From: Boothiomyces macroporosus
Lineage: Eukaryota > Chytridiomycota > Chytridiomycetes > Rhizophydiales > Terramycetaceae
Reading direction: 5' to 3'
Length of the DNA: 41,959 nt
NCBI GenBank assembly: GCA_027604185.1
Contig: JADGKB010000115.1
Span: 1-41,959 of the forward strand
Made by a program: the position numbers and the translations under genes. The notes beneath the pieces were generated by a model. That model searched no databases, was not told where the DNA came from, and was given only the letters and a program-made list of their open reading frames with translations. The first letter of the stretch is position 1; each line of letters begins with the position of its first letter. Shown piece by piece: positions 28,030 to 41,900 of this stretch.

Positions 28030-28088
28030 TTTCACCTTTTGGTCAGGAAAACTCGTGGATACCACGATTCTATTAAAAAAGTGGTTCA

Positions 28089-28379
28089 ACAACAGAATAC
28101 TCTAAACAAAAAGTTTACGAACTGAATTGGCAGAACGTGCCAGTGATGCGGAGAACATCTGATGATTATATGAATGCTTCAAATATATTGCAAGCTGCCA
28201 AAGTCCCAAAAGAAAAGAGAAAGAAAATAATCAAGAAACTTTGTTCATTAGTGCCGTTTGAACGAATCGAAGAAGGATATTATAAATACCAAGGTGTTTG
28301 GGTTCCTTTGAAAGCTGCCAAGTCACTGGCGGAACGATGGAACGTATATGAATACATTAAACCAATATTTGATAAATAA
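28089..28379 (+). pseudogene. 5'-truncated APSES gene at the repeat junction
   Basis: The duplication breakpoint cuts the APSES gene at codon 73, so this copy keeps residues 73-168, which is essentially the whole DNA-binding domain. Reading upstream through the junction in frame reaches a TAA at 28074 with no ATG. The first in-frame ATG is at 28146 (Met92 of the intact protein) and would give a 77-residue fragment. It lacks the original promoter and faces the RPEL gene start 60 bp away, head to head. Confidence 0.85.
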
Positions 28380-28387
28380 ATGATATA

Positions 28388-31274
28388 TTAGGAAACTGAA
28401 TTGATTGCTTCCTTGAGCAGTCCAATGCCATCAATCTTCTTTTTAGCAATTAGTCTTTGACTATTGCCAAAGATTTTCAAATCAGTTTGTTCAAGGCCAT
28501 TGCTCAATAACAAGTCTGTAACATTTCCTTGCATTTCATTGGGGCCAATGATCAATACGATTTGGGATTTGGATCTCGTGTAGTCCCATAAATCATTGAG
28601 CATCTTCTTTATAATATTTTCATCTATTCTACCTCCAATACAATTCCCAAAGGTTTCTGATTGCTCGAGATCCTCTTTTGTGAGCAAGTGGAGAATGGAA
28701 AACTCTATTGGGTATGAAAGTAGAGCATGAGATACGATATCTTTACCAAAAATATCCTTTTGACTTTTGCATGTGTTTAATACCGCCAATTTGGTGGGTG
28801 TGGGTGGGAATGTGATTGAGAGAGGGAACATTCCCTTGTTGTTTGTGGTCATGTTTAAGCCATATGCCCAACCTTCTCCAATAATATGGTTGAAAACAAC
28901 CACATAGTCTCCTCTTGAAATAAACAATTCATCCCGCTGAGCAGGTATATATCCTTGCCATGCCTATATTAGCAACTAAATACCTGTAAAGGCACGTTCG
29001 TTTGTAGAAAAAGTGATTGTATCAATGCTAAAGAGACTGTGAATCCAGAACCGCCTGTGATGCACAATATGGAATCAAAATTAGCGAGATTGGAGAATCT
29101 AGTTTGGAATCCACTATAACCACTAATAAGAGTCGATGTTTCACTAGCAGTGTCTTTGATGGAATAGTATGGATTGAATATTGGATCTCCAAAAGGACCG
29201 CTAATTTGGAATTGTCTTTTTCCAGGCTCTTGTTCAGTGAGGAATCGAGATACATTTCCTTCTGGATATGATTTCACATAAATTTCAAATGCATTCAAAT
29301 CATTAGTGACTGGAGTATAATGGCACTGCTGATATTGCCTATTATAAAAGTATCTAATCAAAACAGATTGGCCAGGCAGGATTTGAGGCTGATGTGTTCG
29401 CCTTTCGAAAGGGTACAAGAGTGCAAACTTTATCCTGTATATAGGATTAGATTGAGAAGAATTTTCCAATGTTTTTGAGACGATCGCGTATCTCCGATTT
29501 TCGTACTTGTCAAATCTAGTTTCAGTTGTGTTTGTTGTGAGTTCCCCAACAATCATTTGAGATAGTTTCTTGATTGCGAGTCTGGAATGCACATGAGTTC
29601 TTCTGGCTTTTAATACAGCATCCCATTCAGACTTGCTAATCGACAGTGGTGCTTGCTCTTGTTCTGGAGTGTATTTTGGTTTCTTGTCAATGCTAATTCT
29701 CTTTTCTTGCTGACTTTCTTTGGTTGGGGTAAAAGTCCTTTTTCGAGGCAGTTGTTCTATAGTACGAGGAATGAAGCCCTCAATGTCGAATCCACTCTCG
29801 TTGAAATAATCAGGAGTAATATCAGTTCCAGCAACAGAGCGTAGGATGATAGAACCGCCAGGATGGTTGTTTAACCAGCTATTGATTTGAATGACATATT
29901 TTCCTTCCGCGACTACTAGCAAATTGTCTTTTTCCATTTCTTCAGCAATATCTTTCCAAGTGTAAAACTTTGGTTTATCACTGATAACAGAAAGTACTGG
30001 ATCTCTTTTGTTTTCAATTTTCTGCAACTTGTTTCCAATCCTTTTGTACTTGATGCCTGGCAATTCAAACCTGTATTTGCGATATAGCTCTGCTAGAACA
30101 AATAGCAGTAGCCAAAATATAGCATTGATAAAGTAGGTAATCCAGTATCCAACACCCCTAAATTTGAGTTCTTCCCACGGATAAAGCACTTGTAATCCCA
30201 GGGCAGCTTGAATGAAAGCAACAACTACAAGCACCCTTCCTAGCCATCGATGCCCTCCTGTTATCCAAGCAATCTTTTTCGACTCAATCAGCTTGTTTTC
30301 AACAATCATTGACCTTCTATGGGCCATGCCCAAGAAACCTATTTTAAGGTTTATTTACCTTGCACGTATGTGAACGCAACAACAGTCAATCCAACAATAG
30401 AGTGTGGGCGCAAGACAGTTCCATACGCTGAATTAGAAACACCGTTATCAGGCAGGGTTAAAATCATGTAGATTGCAGATGCAGCCATGCCTACATATGA
30501 GCCAATACTCTGAATACTCATGTGCATTGTGATCCAACCAGTCAAAAATCTGAAATATCTCGTTACAAACAATGACATTGGGAATAAAAACATCCATATT
30601 ATTGACATTGACAGTGCATGAACTTGCTTGGCAAAAAGACCATCTGGAACAGAATAATCAACGGTGGCCGTGTTGTAATTGATAAATGTTCTTCCTCTGT
30701 TGATTCCATGAGAAAACATCCATCCGTTTTTACCTGCTGGATTTGGATCAGTGTTGAAAGCCCACAATTGCGCAACTTGCTCCATTTCTAAAACTCTATG
30801 CAGGTTGTCATTAACGTTGGTAACTCTTTTAAATTCAACGATAGCAATGTTCCTATCCAAATCGCATGTTTGCTTCATGTTATCCAAGATGAAGACTTTG
30901 GAAAAAGGAGTGTTGACTGGAGGCTCGTAACCACCAGTTGAGACTGACTCCATTACATTTGGAGTACTAGCGCCTCGTGGGCAGTGGGCAATCAAAAACT
31001 CTGCTGTCAACATTGATTTTCCAAAGCCTAATCCAAACCACATTCCAGTAATATTGGTATTGGGGAAAACGGACGAATGCTGAGTGCCATTAAAGACCAG
31101 TGCTCCATGAAGAGTTTCATTTGGTGTATCTGGATCTTCAATTGACCAATAATACTGATAGCCTCTACCCAATGTGAACTTGTCAATTCCAAAGTCAAAT
31201 TGCGATAGGAATGGGTCTGACGATAGGGAGTTCGCTGCTGCCACGGCTGCAACCAATGTGTTGATGATTATCAT
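28388..31274 (-). CDS. DOMON-b561-b5-flavin reductase fusion (protein A, copy 2)
   Basis: Exons are 31274-30359, 30338-28984 and 28963-28388. The product is identical to copy 1 (948 residues), including the CHYT variant of the FAD motif and the interrupted b5 domain. It remains intact, so if the duplication is real its dose is doubled. Confidence 0.85.
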
Positions 31275-31380
31275 GGTTCTAATTCTATTTTTTTGAAAAA
31301 CTGTTGTAGCCAAAATGTCAGGGATCTACTGCGCCGTAAAGGGTTCTCAATGGGTAGAATTAAGATTAAAACTCGTTTAT

Positions 31381-34228
31381 TCATTTTATCTCGTTTGAAA
31401 AAATTACAATATCTCTTTGGTCTACGCCAACCGAGAGTAGAAGATCGACTACTGTTCCCTGCATTGAGTTTGGTCCAACAACCACTATCTTTTGCCTTTG
31501 GGTTCTGTTAAAGTCCCAGAGATCAGAAACTAGTGCGCCAATGATATTTCTGTCTATTCGACCGTTTCCACACACGCCATAGGTTTCCAGTGAAGGTGGA
31601 TAGGATTTTCTGGTAAATGTGTTCAGAATGGAAAGCTCGATAGGATAAGACAAAAGTGCATGAGAGGTGATCTCTTGGCCAAATATCTCTTCCTTCTTGC
31701 GGCAAGTGTTTAAAAGAGCTATTTTTGTAGCTTGAAGTGGGAATGTCACCGCAAGTGGGAATACTCCTGATTGATTAGTGGTCATGTTTAGGCCATAGCA
31801 CCAGCCATCATAAAAGTGAGTGAATACCATCAAATAATCACCGCTTGTTACAAATAGTTCATCACGATTTTCGGGGATGTAGTTTTGCCAGGTCTGCAAT
31901 GGAATATTTGTTGGCAAGAGTAAAGAATGAATCAGTGCCAATGAAACGGAATACCCAGTACCACCCGTAATACATATAATTGTGTCATAGTTTGCATTCA
32001 CCATGTTATGGAATGAAAGAGAGTTTCTATTATCCATAGTGCTATATCGATTGAACGTATTGACGGAGCTACTTCTGTTATTATTAAGCGCAAGAGGCAT
32101 GGCCGGATCAACTACTGGGTCGCCAAAAGGCCCGCTGATTTGGAATTGCCTATCGCCCGGCTCTTGATCACACAAGAATTTCGATACATTGCCATCAGCA
32201 TATGCTTTGACAAAGATTTCAAAAGTATTGAGTTCAGAGTTGACTGGAGTGTAGTAATTTTGGTGGTACTTTCCATTCTTAAAGTACTTGATCAACACAC
32301 TTTGGCCAGGCAGTATTTTTGGTTGATTAGCTCTGATATCAAACGGATATAGGATGGAAAACTTGATTCTGTATATGGGCGACTCTGATTTTGATTCCAG
32401 CGTTTTAGCGACTATCGCATATCTTCGTGGCTCGAAAACGTCAAATTTGATTTCATCCTTGTTGGTTGCAATTTCCCCTACGACTAATTGAGACAGTTTT
32501 TGAATTGCAATTCTAGAATGTACATGAGTTCTACGAGCGCGTAACACATGCTTCCATTCAGATTCGGTGATCAAACTTGGATCCAAGTCAAAATCATGCT
32601 TAAATACTGGTCTTTGGCCCAAACTGGCGACACTGCCTCTCTTTGTGACTTCAGAGCTAATAGGTTGATAGGCTTTCTTTTTGTTTGACTTTTGGATTGG
32701 TTTTGGAATAAATGACTCAATGTCAAACCCACTTTCGTTGAAATAGTCTTGAGTGATGTCTGTTCCTGCAACTGAATTTAAAATCAGCGCTCCTCCAGGG
32801 TGACTGTTGATCCATTTATCAATTCGAATTACGTACTTTCCTTCAGCAACCACTAACCAGTCTCCATTTTGCAAGGCTTCCCCGATTTCTTTCCATGTGT
32901 AAGACTTTAAGTTGTGCTCTTTTGGTATCAAAGGCTCAGCACTCCCATCAAGTTTCCTTAGGCGATTTCCTACTTTTTCGTACTTGAAACCCGGTAGCTG
33001 CAATCGATACTGTTTGTAGATTTCCGCCACTACATATATAATCACCCAGAAAGACAGGTCAATAAAATACAGAATCCATGCCAACAGTCCCCTGAATTTC
33101 ACTTCCTCCCAAGGAAAGAGTACATTGAGCCCTAGTCCTGCTTGAACAAACGCGGCAAGTAAGAGTGCTCTTCCAAGCCAGTGGTGTACCGTTGATACCC
33201 ACCAAAATCTACTTCTGTCAATGTTGATGGATTCAATCTTCAGGGAAAGTCGATTTGCAATACCAAAGAAGCCTTGAACGTAGGTAAATCCAACTATAAA
33301 CAGACCAGTCAACGAATGCGGCCTTAATATTGTTCCATAGTAAGTATTTGAAATATTTTCGGGCAAGCTAAAGATTACATATAGAGCGGAAGCCATTACA
33401 CCAATGAATGAACCAGCAGCTTGAATAAATACGTGAATCTTCATCCACCTAAAGTTAGAAAAATATTACTGATTGAGGAATTTAAAGTAACGAGTAACGA
33501 ATATTGAAATTGGGAAAAGGAATAGCCAAATTGATGCCATTGCTATAGCGTGAACTCTTTTTTCAAATAATCCATCAGGCACAGATAGATTGATATCAGA
33601 GGAGAGGTAGTTGATAAATGTCCGTCCTCTATAGATGCCATGCCAGTACATCCATCCATCTGAATTAGCAATCAAACTTACTTTTACCAGCCGGGTCAGG
33701 ATTGAGATTAAACGCCCACAACTGAGGAATTCTTGTTACATCCAAATTTCGATGTAACCCGTCATTTGGACTGGTGATTCTAGTAAATTCAACGATTGCA
33801 ACGTTTCTAGTAACATCACAAACTTGCGTCATTGTAGCCAAATTGAATACTTTGTTGTTTGGGGAGGGTATTGGCGGGGCATAACCTCCAGGATTAATGG
33901 CTTCAATCACAGTAGGTTTTGTAGCGCCTTCCTTACAGTAAGCTACCAAAAATTCCCCAGTCAGCATACTTTGTCCATATGCCATTCCAAACCAAATGCC
34001 TTCGACTGAGGTGTTTGGTGTGTCCAACGAATACTGAGTGCCATTGAATACCATGGCTCCATGAATAGTCTCGTTCGGTGTCCCTAAATTCAGAACACTC
34101 CAGTAGAACTGATAGCCCAAACTGTCATCAAAAGTGTTTGCAACAAATTCAAACTTTGATAGCAGAGGGTCTGGATTGCTGTTTTTGATACAGAATATTA
34201 AACCTGCTAGTAGTAAAGTATATATCAT
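31381..34228 (-). CDS. DOMON-b561-b5-flavin reductase fusion (protein B, copy 2)
   Basis: Exons are 34228-33682, 33659-33470 and 33448-31381. The product is identical to copy 1 (934 residues), and the gene has the same 22- and 21-nt introns. Its divergent promoter is duplicated with it. Confidence 0.85.
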
Positions 34229-34738
34229 GAATTATAATTATGAAACTTTTTTGGCTTGGGGTTTTAAATGGATTTCTCCCAAGGCTGAATCCCACCCAAG
34301 TTGAAGGCGAAGTGGATGGTTGTACAGACAATGACGTCACCAATTAACTCATCCACGAATGAAAAGAATGAGCGACTGAGATCTACAACCATCGCACGAT
34401 TGCAAATATCAATTTGCTATAATTGCTTGCAAATTGTTTTTTGATTTTGATTAATGCCCGCGGGCTCATTTTCTAAAATCTTTCGTGCACTTGCTGGGCT
34501 GGCGTAACCTAAAGAATGATACACCCGAGTTGTGCCAGGTGAACAGTGATGAAATTTCGAAACTCAAATACAGAATATCTCAAGGTCTGAAATATTTGTT
34601 TTCAATCGTGATGGCTTATTCATATCACTATGTATTCTAAATTCTGGATGGGAGTGACCCAACTTTGAATTTAAAATGATCTATAATAGGTTTACACTCA
34701 AAGAATTTTTAACAACAAACAAACGCGTCATTTCAAGG
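34229..34738. promoter_or_regulatory. divergent promoter, copy 2, with CRE site
   Basis: Identical to 20358-20867. The TGACGTCA palindrome lies at 34332-34339. No gene is seen in this 510-bp interval. Confidence 0.45.
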
Positions 34739-37700
34739 ATGAATACACAGCGCCAACAACTGATAGATAGAGTGAGGCAGAGGCTTCGCGAACAAAAAGA
34801 AAGAGGATTAAGTGGAATTACTGAACTTGTAGCACAGTATTAATCCAGGAAAAAGATGAAGCGGCAGAAATCAGATATAGAAGAACAAGTTTGATTGATA
34901 ATCTGGCGAAAATACCTTCAGCTGCTCAAATTCCAACCCACCCACCTCCAGCTCATGAAGGGGACGATGTCATTACACCTTTACCACTAAAGGAACAAAG
35001 CAAAACCGTCAACCCAGTGGTTCAAAAGGCTCCATCCTTTCAGATGAAACGAAACGTACTTGGAATTAACCAAAGGATTCGCATATATCTTCCGCCAGTT
35101 CAAATCTTAATTTAATGAGAAATGTATAAATTATTAACCAAGAACTCTAACCGCAAACTAGTAGCTAGCAGAGTAAATACATACTAATCCAGTCATTGAA
35201 TAAGTTATTGGAAAGAGGGGTGACACTTTGCGACTATGCCTTCAATGGAGTGCAAATAATGCCATTGGTGCCAACGGTAGAGCCAGATATAGTCAAAAGG
35301 AGGAAAGCATTAATGAAAAAGAAAAAGAAAGGAAACAGTGTAGTATTTACTCTTGATGGTATTTGTTCTTTTACAAAGAACTCGAGGAAATCAATGAAAT
35401 TGAAGAGCTTTATTCCCCAATGGGAATGACGGAACTACAAAAATGGTCTCCAAACTCAACTTTTACATCTGAGCAGGTAATTTTATGCTAATGAGATTAC
35501 CCCTTACACGTTTTACTATCCAACCCCATTAGAACTGAATAAGGATGTGAAAACAATAGTGAATTTAAACTAATCCAGAAATCTAAGCGAGATGAAGGCT
35601 TTTACGAAGGTGATATACCTGTGATTAGCACATGGAACTATGACAGACTTCTAAGACGATTGGCGATAACTAAGCACAACAGGTAATAATCGCTAATTTT
35701 TGCTCGTGGTTCACCAGTCCAGTGACTTTAAACATATTGCCTGATCCATTAAACTATATACACTATAAGGCTTTACCAGACTTGTCTCTTTGTGGAAATA
35801 TCGAATCTGGACCAGGATTTTGCGAAACAGTACTTACAAAAGCTTCATTGTCCAATGCTAACCAAGTACTTTCGGAAACCCTTATGCTTGTTGTTAATTT
35901 ATCAAGCGTTGAATTTGAAAACCATCCATTAATGCTCCAAGAAACAAAGCTGTGTATAAAACTAGAGAAATTAGTTCATGCATATCAGCAGCGAAAAAAG
36001 AATAACAACATTGACTATTTGACGGCAAAGATTGAAGCTATTAGGGCAACTTTAGCTGAAGAACACATGCATTTGGAAACTCTTCGCTACACTCCTTCAT
36101 TATCAGATGAGAATCTTAGTCCACGGAAAGCTTCTCTTCGTCTGGGGAAAATGGAATCCGAGAGATCAAGGCTGGAGAAGAATCAAGAAGATAAAATCAT
36201 CCAACTTTTAAAAGACATCTTTGCCCATCGAAAACTCAGAGTAAATTTCTTTTATACAGGATTCTGAATGCAAAATCAATCGAGATTTGGAATACAAAAT
36301 CGTAAAGTGCTGGGAGGATATAAAAGCTGCTCGAGCACACCAAGGATTTACTTCAAATGATTTGAAACTGTCAATCAAATTGAAAAAGAGAAAAAAGGTG
36401 CACTAAAAGTAACTGTAGAATATGATTTCGATAGACGTTGAGCTAGAAAATGAGCTAAGTGAATACAATGATTTGTATGAAATTGAATACCAACAGGAAT
36501 TGCGAGAATATCAAAAGAAAGCTGGTACTAGCGGTATTTCGAAAGCTTCATCTTTAAAGCGAATTGACGAAGATGATGAAAAGAACTTTTCAGACTCTGA
36601 TTTACTGATTAAAAAGGATGATTCAATAGGATTTATACACTCTAAATCCAGCTTGGGAATAGAGCCAACAAAGAAAACAGTTTCCAAATCAGTGAAATCG
36701 TCAATTATGAAGAGACTAAGAAAATCTCATCCCTCAAAAGATAGCCATATTCTTGATTTTACATTGGACCATTCGACACCAGTTACTATCCTTATGGAGT
36801 GCCCAGAGGTAGTTTAAACTAAAAATAGGCTGAACAATTCCGTAGGAAAAGGCAAGAGAACACGTTTGTCCACGTTGTGCTAAAGTTCAACAACAAAACA
36901 ATCACACAAACTGTGCCTAAGCAATTGCAAAACGACTTTTTCATCAAGTTTAACGGAGTTTGTGATTTGGCAGACATGAAAAATACGATTGATGCTGAAA
37001 ATGCGGACCACGGAACAGCTTTTTGCATTCAAATACGTGAAGTACCAAGGTCAATGCAAGTGCACATTTATGAGACTGTAACTTATTATTGATACAATAG
37101 TCTACATTAGGAACGAAAGCAATCTGTAAAGTTGATGTGCCCTTGCCTGCAAAATCAGACTTTTCAACGGCACTAGATAGAGAATTAAATGAAATTGAAT
37201 TTGCTGGCGATTCTTTTGAAGATCCGGCAAATTATTCATTTTTAAGACACGGAAATGTCAGTGGATTGCTTTCTGCAAATGTTTCCTGGGGTGCGTCAGA
37301 CGAACGAGAAGTAACCACAAAAGATTTGATGTAACTCAATTATAACCTAGCCCTAAAAAGACTCACCCGCTTGGTGATCCTTTGAGCTTTCATGGGCCGG
37401 TTGGATTGCTAAACATTCCTAAAATGATTGAATGGCTTGGGAAAACAGCAGTAGATCCGAATGATCCAAGAAATCAAAACCTATTACAGATTAAGCAATT
37501 ATTTGATACTGTCTATGGTCACTCCAAAAGCGCTGTTCTACACAATTCGCCATGCTTTTTTAGAGAAAATATTCCAAATTGGCTTCATGAGCTAACCCTT
37601 GGTGTTGGGGTAATATTTCTTTGACCAAGGTTCAAATTACTTCAAATATTGCTAAAAGATTTCAAGTGTTAAGAGACAGGTTTGACAGAAAGATTGTGCT

Positions 37701-39812
37701 GGATCAACCTGTTCCCCTTCACTTTACTGATCAGGTAATTGAAGCCATTACTGTTCCAAATTCACAGCGTGATTTAACTGTAAGTGTTGCTTACTTTAGG
37801 AAGAAGAAACAGTGAAAAAGTGGAGTTCCAGAAGTAATTTGGAAAAGATTCATGATACACCAACAGATTTAGGTTTTCTCAAAAGAATCCGAGAACTCCA
37901 ACTGATAAGAAAGCTTTCGTTGGAAAAACCAAAAACAGTTGACGATTATGTGCGAGAAGAGAGAATAGCCCCAGCTCCAGAAGCCGAATTTGACCTGTTT
38001 GCTCTATTTCGTCCTCTAAGACCGTTAAATCCATACAGGAACAAAAAATCAAATATAACAACATCAAAAGTAGAGCACTGTATTATTTCTGTACAAATTT
38101 TGCAAGGATTAAACTTCCCAGCCCGGCAGCAAGAAATCCCAGAAGCAAATCATATCAAGCTAAAACCATTTATCGAAGTATCCTTCCAAAAGAATAAAAT
38201 CAAGTCTAATGTAAGTGATGGAGAACAGCCACTATGGAACCAAACAATGTTTTTGAAGGTTCAGGCACCAAATGGAGATTTCAGTCCAGAGGCGTTAATG
38301 GAAACGGATTTAGCAACTGAAATACTGTATATTAATATTTTTGATGAAATTACTGTGGATTTATTGGAAGACAAAAGGGATAGGGACAGAACAACTTATG
38401 TAAGAAGGGATCGTGTTTGGATAGGTAGTGTAAAAATTCCGTTTTGCTTCATTTGGGAAAGAGCAAGGGTAACTTTGTGTTTATACTAGATTGACGGATA
38501 TTTCCCTGTATCTCATCCATGTACGCTTTTAGGATATGAATTTAAAGACACTGAAGAATCTCTGCCTAGAGTAGAATTGATTCAAAGGAGCCAATTGCAC
38601 ATGTTCATTACTCTAGATCCGCCTTTGAATCAACCAAGGAATTTGATATTCAAAGTATATATTGTTAACTCTAGTTCCAAACGGATGAAGACCCAAAGTT
38701 TTTAAAGCATTGCACTAGTTGGCAGGAAACCGCAAAGTATCCGGGGAGGCATGCGTTGGCAGTAACTCATGATATGGACGGAAAGACCACATTTATTTGC
38801 AAATACATCAGACCACAGAATCCCCCATCATCAATGACAACTATTCCGCAAATCTTACGATTCGTTTCAATGATTCCATTTCTGCCAAATAGATCCGTTT
38901 TTGCAATGACATGCTATTTGTGGGCAACATCGGATCAAATACTGAATATTGGGGCAGCGGATGCAATTGAGCACGCAATTCTATTGTGCAACTATTTTGT
39001 ATATTTGGGTTACAACGCATGGGTAATATTGGGAAATGGTATTTTGGAAGGAAAGACAGCAGCTGTGATTGTTCAACAAGATAATATTGATGTTCCACTG
39101 AAAGAGCAAAAAGCAATGTACAGATTGTACCATCCTATGTCTGGCAAGTCTTTCTACATTGACGACAAACTTTTCCCTCTAATGGAAATTGATCTCGTGT
39201 TTAATCATGAAAATGTAAGTTATAACTGACTCAGATTTGGCTCAATATTCAACAAGATTACTCACCTGACAAAGTCAAGTACAACTTTTCCGATGCAACT
39301 TGTTGGAGGGCATTCTTTGGACATGGATCACATAGGCCTTCTCTGTCAAGCATTCAGGTATAGATGCGTTAATTCAGCCTCCATTGCTAAGTTATGAAGA
39401 GGTCTCAAAGAAATGGTGTTCAGATTTGGAGTGGAAACTCGAAAAGGCAATAGTATCCAAATTTGAAGAGTGGAGAAAGGGCAACGTAACTAGATGGAAT
39501 AGGTTGTGCAGCAGATCCCTCAAAGCTTTAATCAGCCGCTTCGAAGAAAATATTTTGGGAGAAGTGCCTTTGTCGAAAATCATTTTAGACTCTAGCGAAT
39601 TAAGCTCGATTGGTAAAGTATACAAGCTGAATGGGCATCCGATTAATTTACCATACACTGATATTCCTTCAGCGTGTGATGCAATATTCAACACAGAAAT
39701 TCATACCAACGTGTCTCAAGGGGTGGAATTCGCCTTGGCAGTCCATGTGGATGGCTACACCTCCCATATAGCTAGCGTATGGATATTCTTGACTTCTCTC
39801 TTGAAAAAATAA
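34739..39812 (+). CDS. CC2D2A: CC2D2A ciliary transition-zone protein (copy 2)
   Basis: All 20 exons recur at +13,871 bp, from 34739-34828 to 39378-39812, with identical introns and the same 1558-residue product. The absence of any silent or intronic change against copy 1 argues that the copies are either extremely young or not independent loci. Confidence 0.88.
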
Positions 39813-39896
39813 AAAGATCTGATTTTGATAGTAAACAATGTGTTGGTTACAATGTAAATGTTGTTGATCACGTCACATTCACTTTCCCTTTGACAC

Positions 39897-40916
39897 ATGG
39901 GAGAATTAGAAACTGTGCAGCATACACTGCCGCCCTTATCGCAGTCGATATTTCATGACTGGCCGACTGAACAGCTCTCACTTTCGAAACTAAAGCCAAT
40001 GCTGATTTCTCAACTTCCATTCGTAATAACATCAAAGAAAAAGAAAAAGCAAAATCAAGATATAATTACCATGTACAAAACTATAAAAATCACTCCTGTT
40101 AATTCAGCAAAATCCAGGCAAAAAAAGGAAGAAACGCTACCGAATATAACGGTAAAGAATACGACTTTGGCACTATCGAAAATCAACTCTGATTTTATGA
40201 CAGCTGTTGGACAGAGCACAAAGAGATGGCATTCGCCAAAAGCGCTCCCAGAAAACACCATTCACCTTGTGTCGAAAAAGATGGGCAGCCAGTCACTGGT
40301 AAAACCTGTTCTGTCAGAGGCAATAAAAATGCCACTGCTGCCTGAAGAAATACTAGAAAGAAATCATAAAGCAGAATCATTCTACAAACATCAAAAAAGT
40401 CCTAATTTATACTGTCATAATTATAATGAAAAATCAAATCGGCTGGAGCCATGGAGGTGCTTACAGAAACAGCTCCTAATGTGGGAATGCGAATATTCTC
40501 CTTTACAAATGCATAAAAACTTTAAGGGAAATAATCCAGAGACTGTTTATTTAAAGAAATTGGAAGAGTTTGAAAAGAAATGGAAACCGCCAGCCTTACC
40601 TGTCAAAAAGGATTCGTTAGGACCATATCCATATCCATCCCGATTCCTTGCAAAGGAAGAAAGGATGCCGATAAAACCAGAAAAACCACCTGTGCAAGAT
40701 GAAGGATCAGTCAGATTAGATTTGCTACTATCGATTTCAGAACTTAATTACTGGGCTAAATATACAATCGAACAACTGGAGCAAATATTGGAAAAGGAAG
40801 AATCAGAAATCAGTAGAGAGAAACAAAAGAGATATAGAGAGTATATCCAAGAATTTAAAAGGAAGCATTGTTGCTTGGTTGCTAAAATGCTGAAAAAGAA
40901 TGATTTAAAGAAATAA
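39897..40916 (+). CDS. basic protein of unknown function (339 aa, copy 2)
   Basis: Identical to 26026-27045, with the same 84-nt gap after CC2D2A and the same stop codon embedded in AATAAA. No function is recognised. Confidence 0.68.
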   Translation: MGELETVQHTLPPLSQSIFHDWPTEQLSLSKLKPMLISQLPFVITSKKKKKQNQDIITMYKTIKITPVNSAKSRQKKEETLPNITVKNTTLALSKINSDFMTAVGQSTKRWHSPKALPENTIHLVSKKMGSQSLVKPVLSEAIKMPLLPEEILERNHKAESFYKHQKSPNLYCHNYNEKSNRLEPWRCLQKQLLMWECEYSPLQMHKNFKGNNPETVYLKKLEEFEKKWKPPALPVKKDSLGPYPYPSRFLAKEERMPIKPEKPPVQDEGSVRLDLLLSISELNYWAKYTIEQLEQILEKEESEISREKQKRYREYIQEFKRKHCCLVAKMLKKNDLKK

Positions 40917-40956
40917 ATCATTTTGCATTTTTTTAAAACGAAATTTATAGCAATAT

Positions 40957-41900
40957 TCAAGCAGAATCTGCGGCACTGAGTACCTTTTGGATCTGTTCTT
41001 GGTCAGGTCTTTCGGCAATTTGCTTGCCCAACGAATCAGTCAGAATTGCTTTTTCCAATTTCAACTTTGTTTCTTGCAAGGCTGGTGAGACATTAGATTC
41101 TAAATTAGATATATAAACACCTTTTAGAATGTTTAATTCTTCCAGCCTGGTTACGGATGGTCTCTTGGCCATGTTCTTTTTCAATTCATCTGTTGCCAAA
41201 GATTTTTCCAGGTCAATCTGTGGTCCTAGTAAAGCAGGTGCCAATTTATCATAGTTTTCTGGCAAAATGTTTCTGTCAATCAGTGATTGGGCGTCTGGTC
41301 TACGTAACTGCGTTTGGTTGATCTTATCGACCACAAGCGATTTTTCCAATTCCACAGTAGGCCCAAGCAATGCTGGAGCTACTTTTTCAGACATTTCTGG
41401 CAAGATGTTCCTATCAATCAATTCTGATTTTGAAGGTCTTCGTGATCTATTTAGCTTGTCCGCGACAATGGATTTTTCAAGATCAAGTGCAGTACCTAGC
41501 AAACTAGGCGAAATTTTATCATAGTTCTCTGGTAAAATGTTCTGGGCAATCAATTCTTTTTTAGAAGGTCGTCGGGTTTGGTTGAGTTTATCAGCCAAAA
41601 GGGATTTCTCCAACTCTTTCGCGGCAGCTTGTAATTTCGGAGCAACAGGAGAATCAACGATAATGTTAATATTGACAAGGTCGGACTTTTCTGGTCTGCT
41701 TTCCAAGGAATTTTTGACGGCGAGGTTCTTTAGTGCGAGATCCAAATCGACCGCTTTTGATTGTAACCCTGGATCTACACTGTAATCTGCGTAAATAACC
41801 ACTAGTACCTTTTAAGATGTTTTGATCAATCAACTACTGATAAGCTTGCCCTTACCTGCCGAGTAGAAGGTCGGTTTTCGAGCTTTTCTTGCAAATCCAT
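40957..41900 (-). CDS. multi-RPEL actin-binding protein (copy 2)
   Basis: Exons are 41900-41856, 41833-41809 (microexon) and 41786-40957, identical to copy 1. Only 59 bp upstream of the start codon are present before the window ends, so its natural promoter cannot be judged. Confidence 0.85.

Larger units (their letters stand above)
14218..28088. repeat. 13,871-bp tandem repeat unit, copy 1
   Basis: Every landmark recurs exactly 13,871 bp downstream. The left limit is clear: 14218 (ACAACAGAATACT) matches 28089, while 14217 (T) and 28088 (A) differ. The unit contains the APSES 3' part, two redox genes, CC2D2A, an unknown gene and the RPEL gene. I saw no substitution or indel between copies in coding, intronic or intergenic sequence. 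No transposase, terminal repeat or target-site duplication is visible at the edges. Confidence 0.95.
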
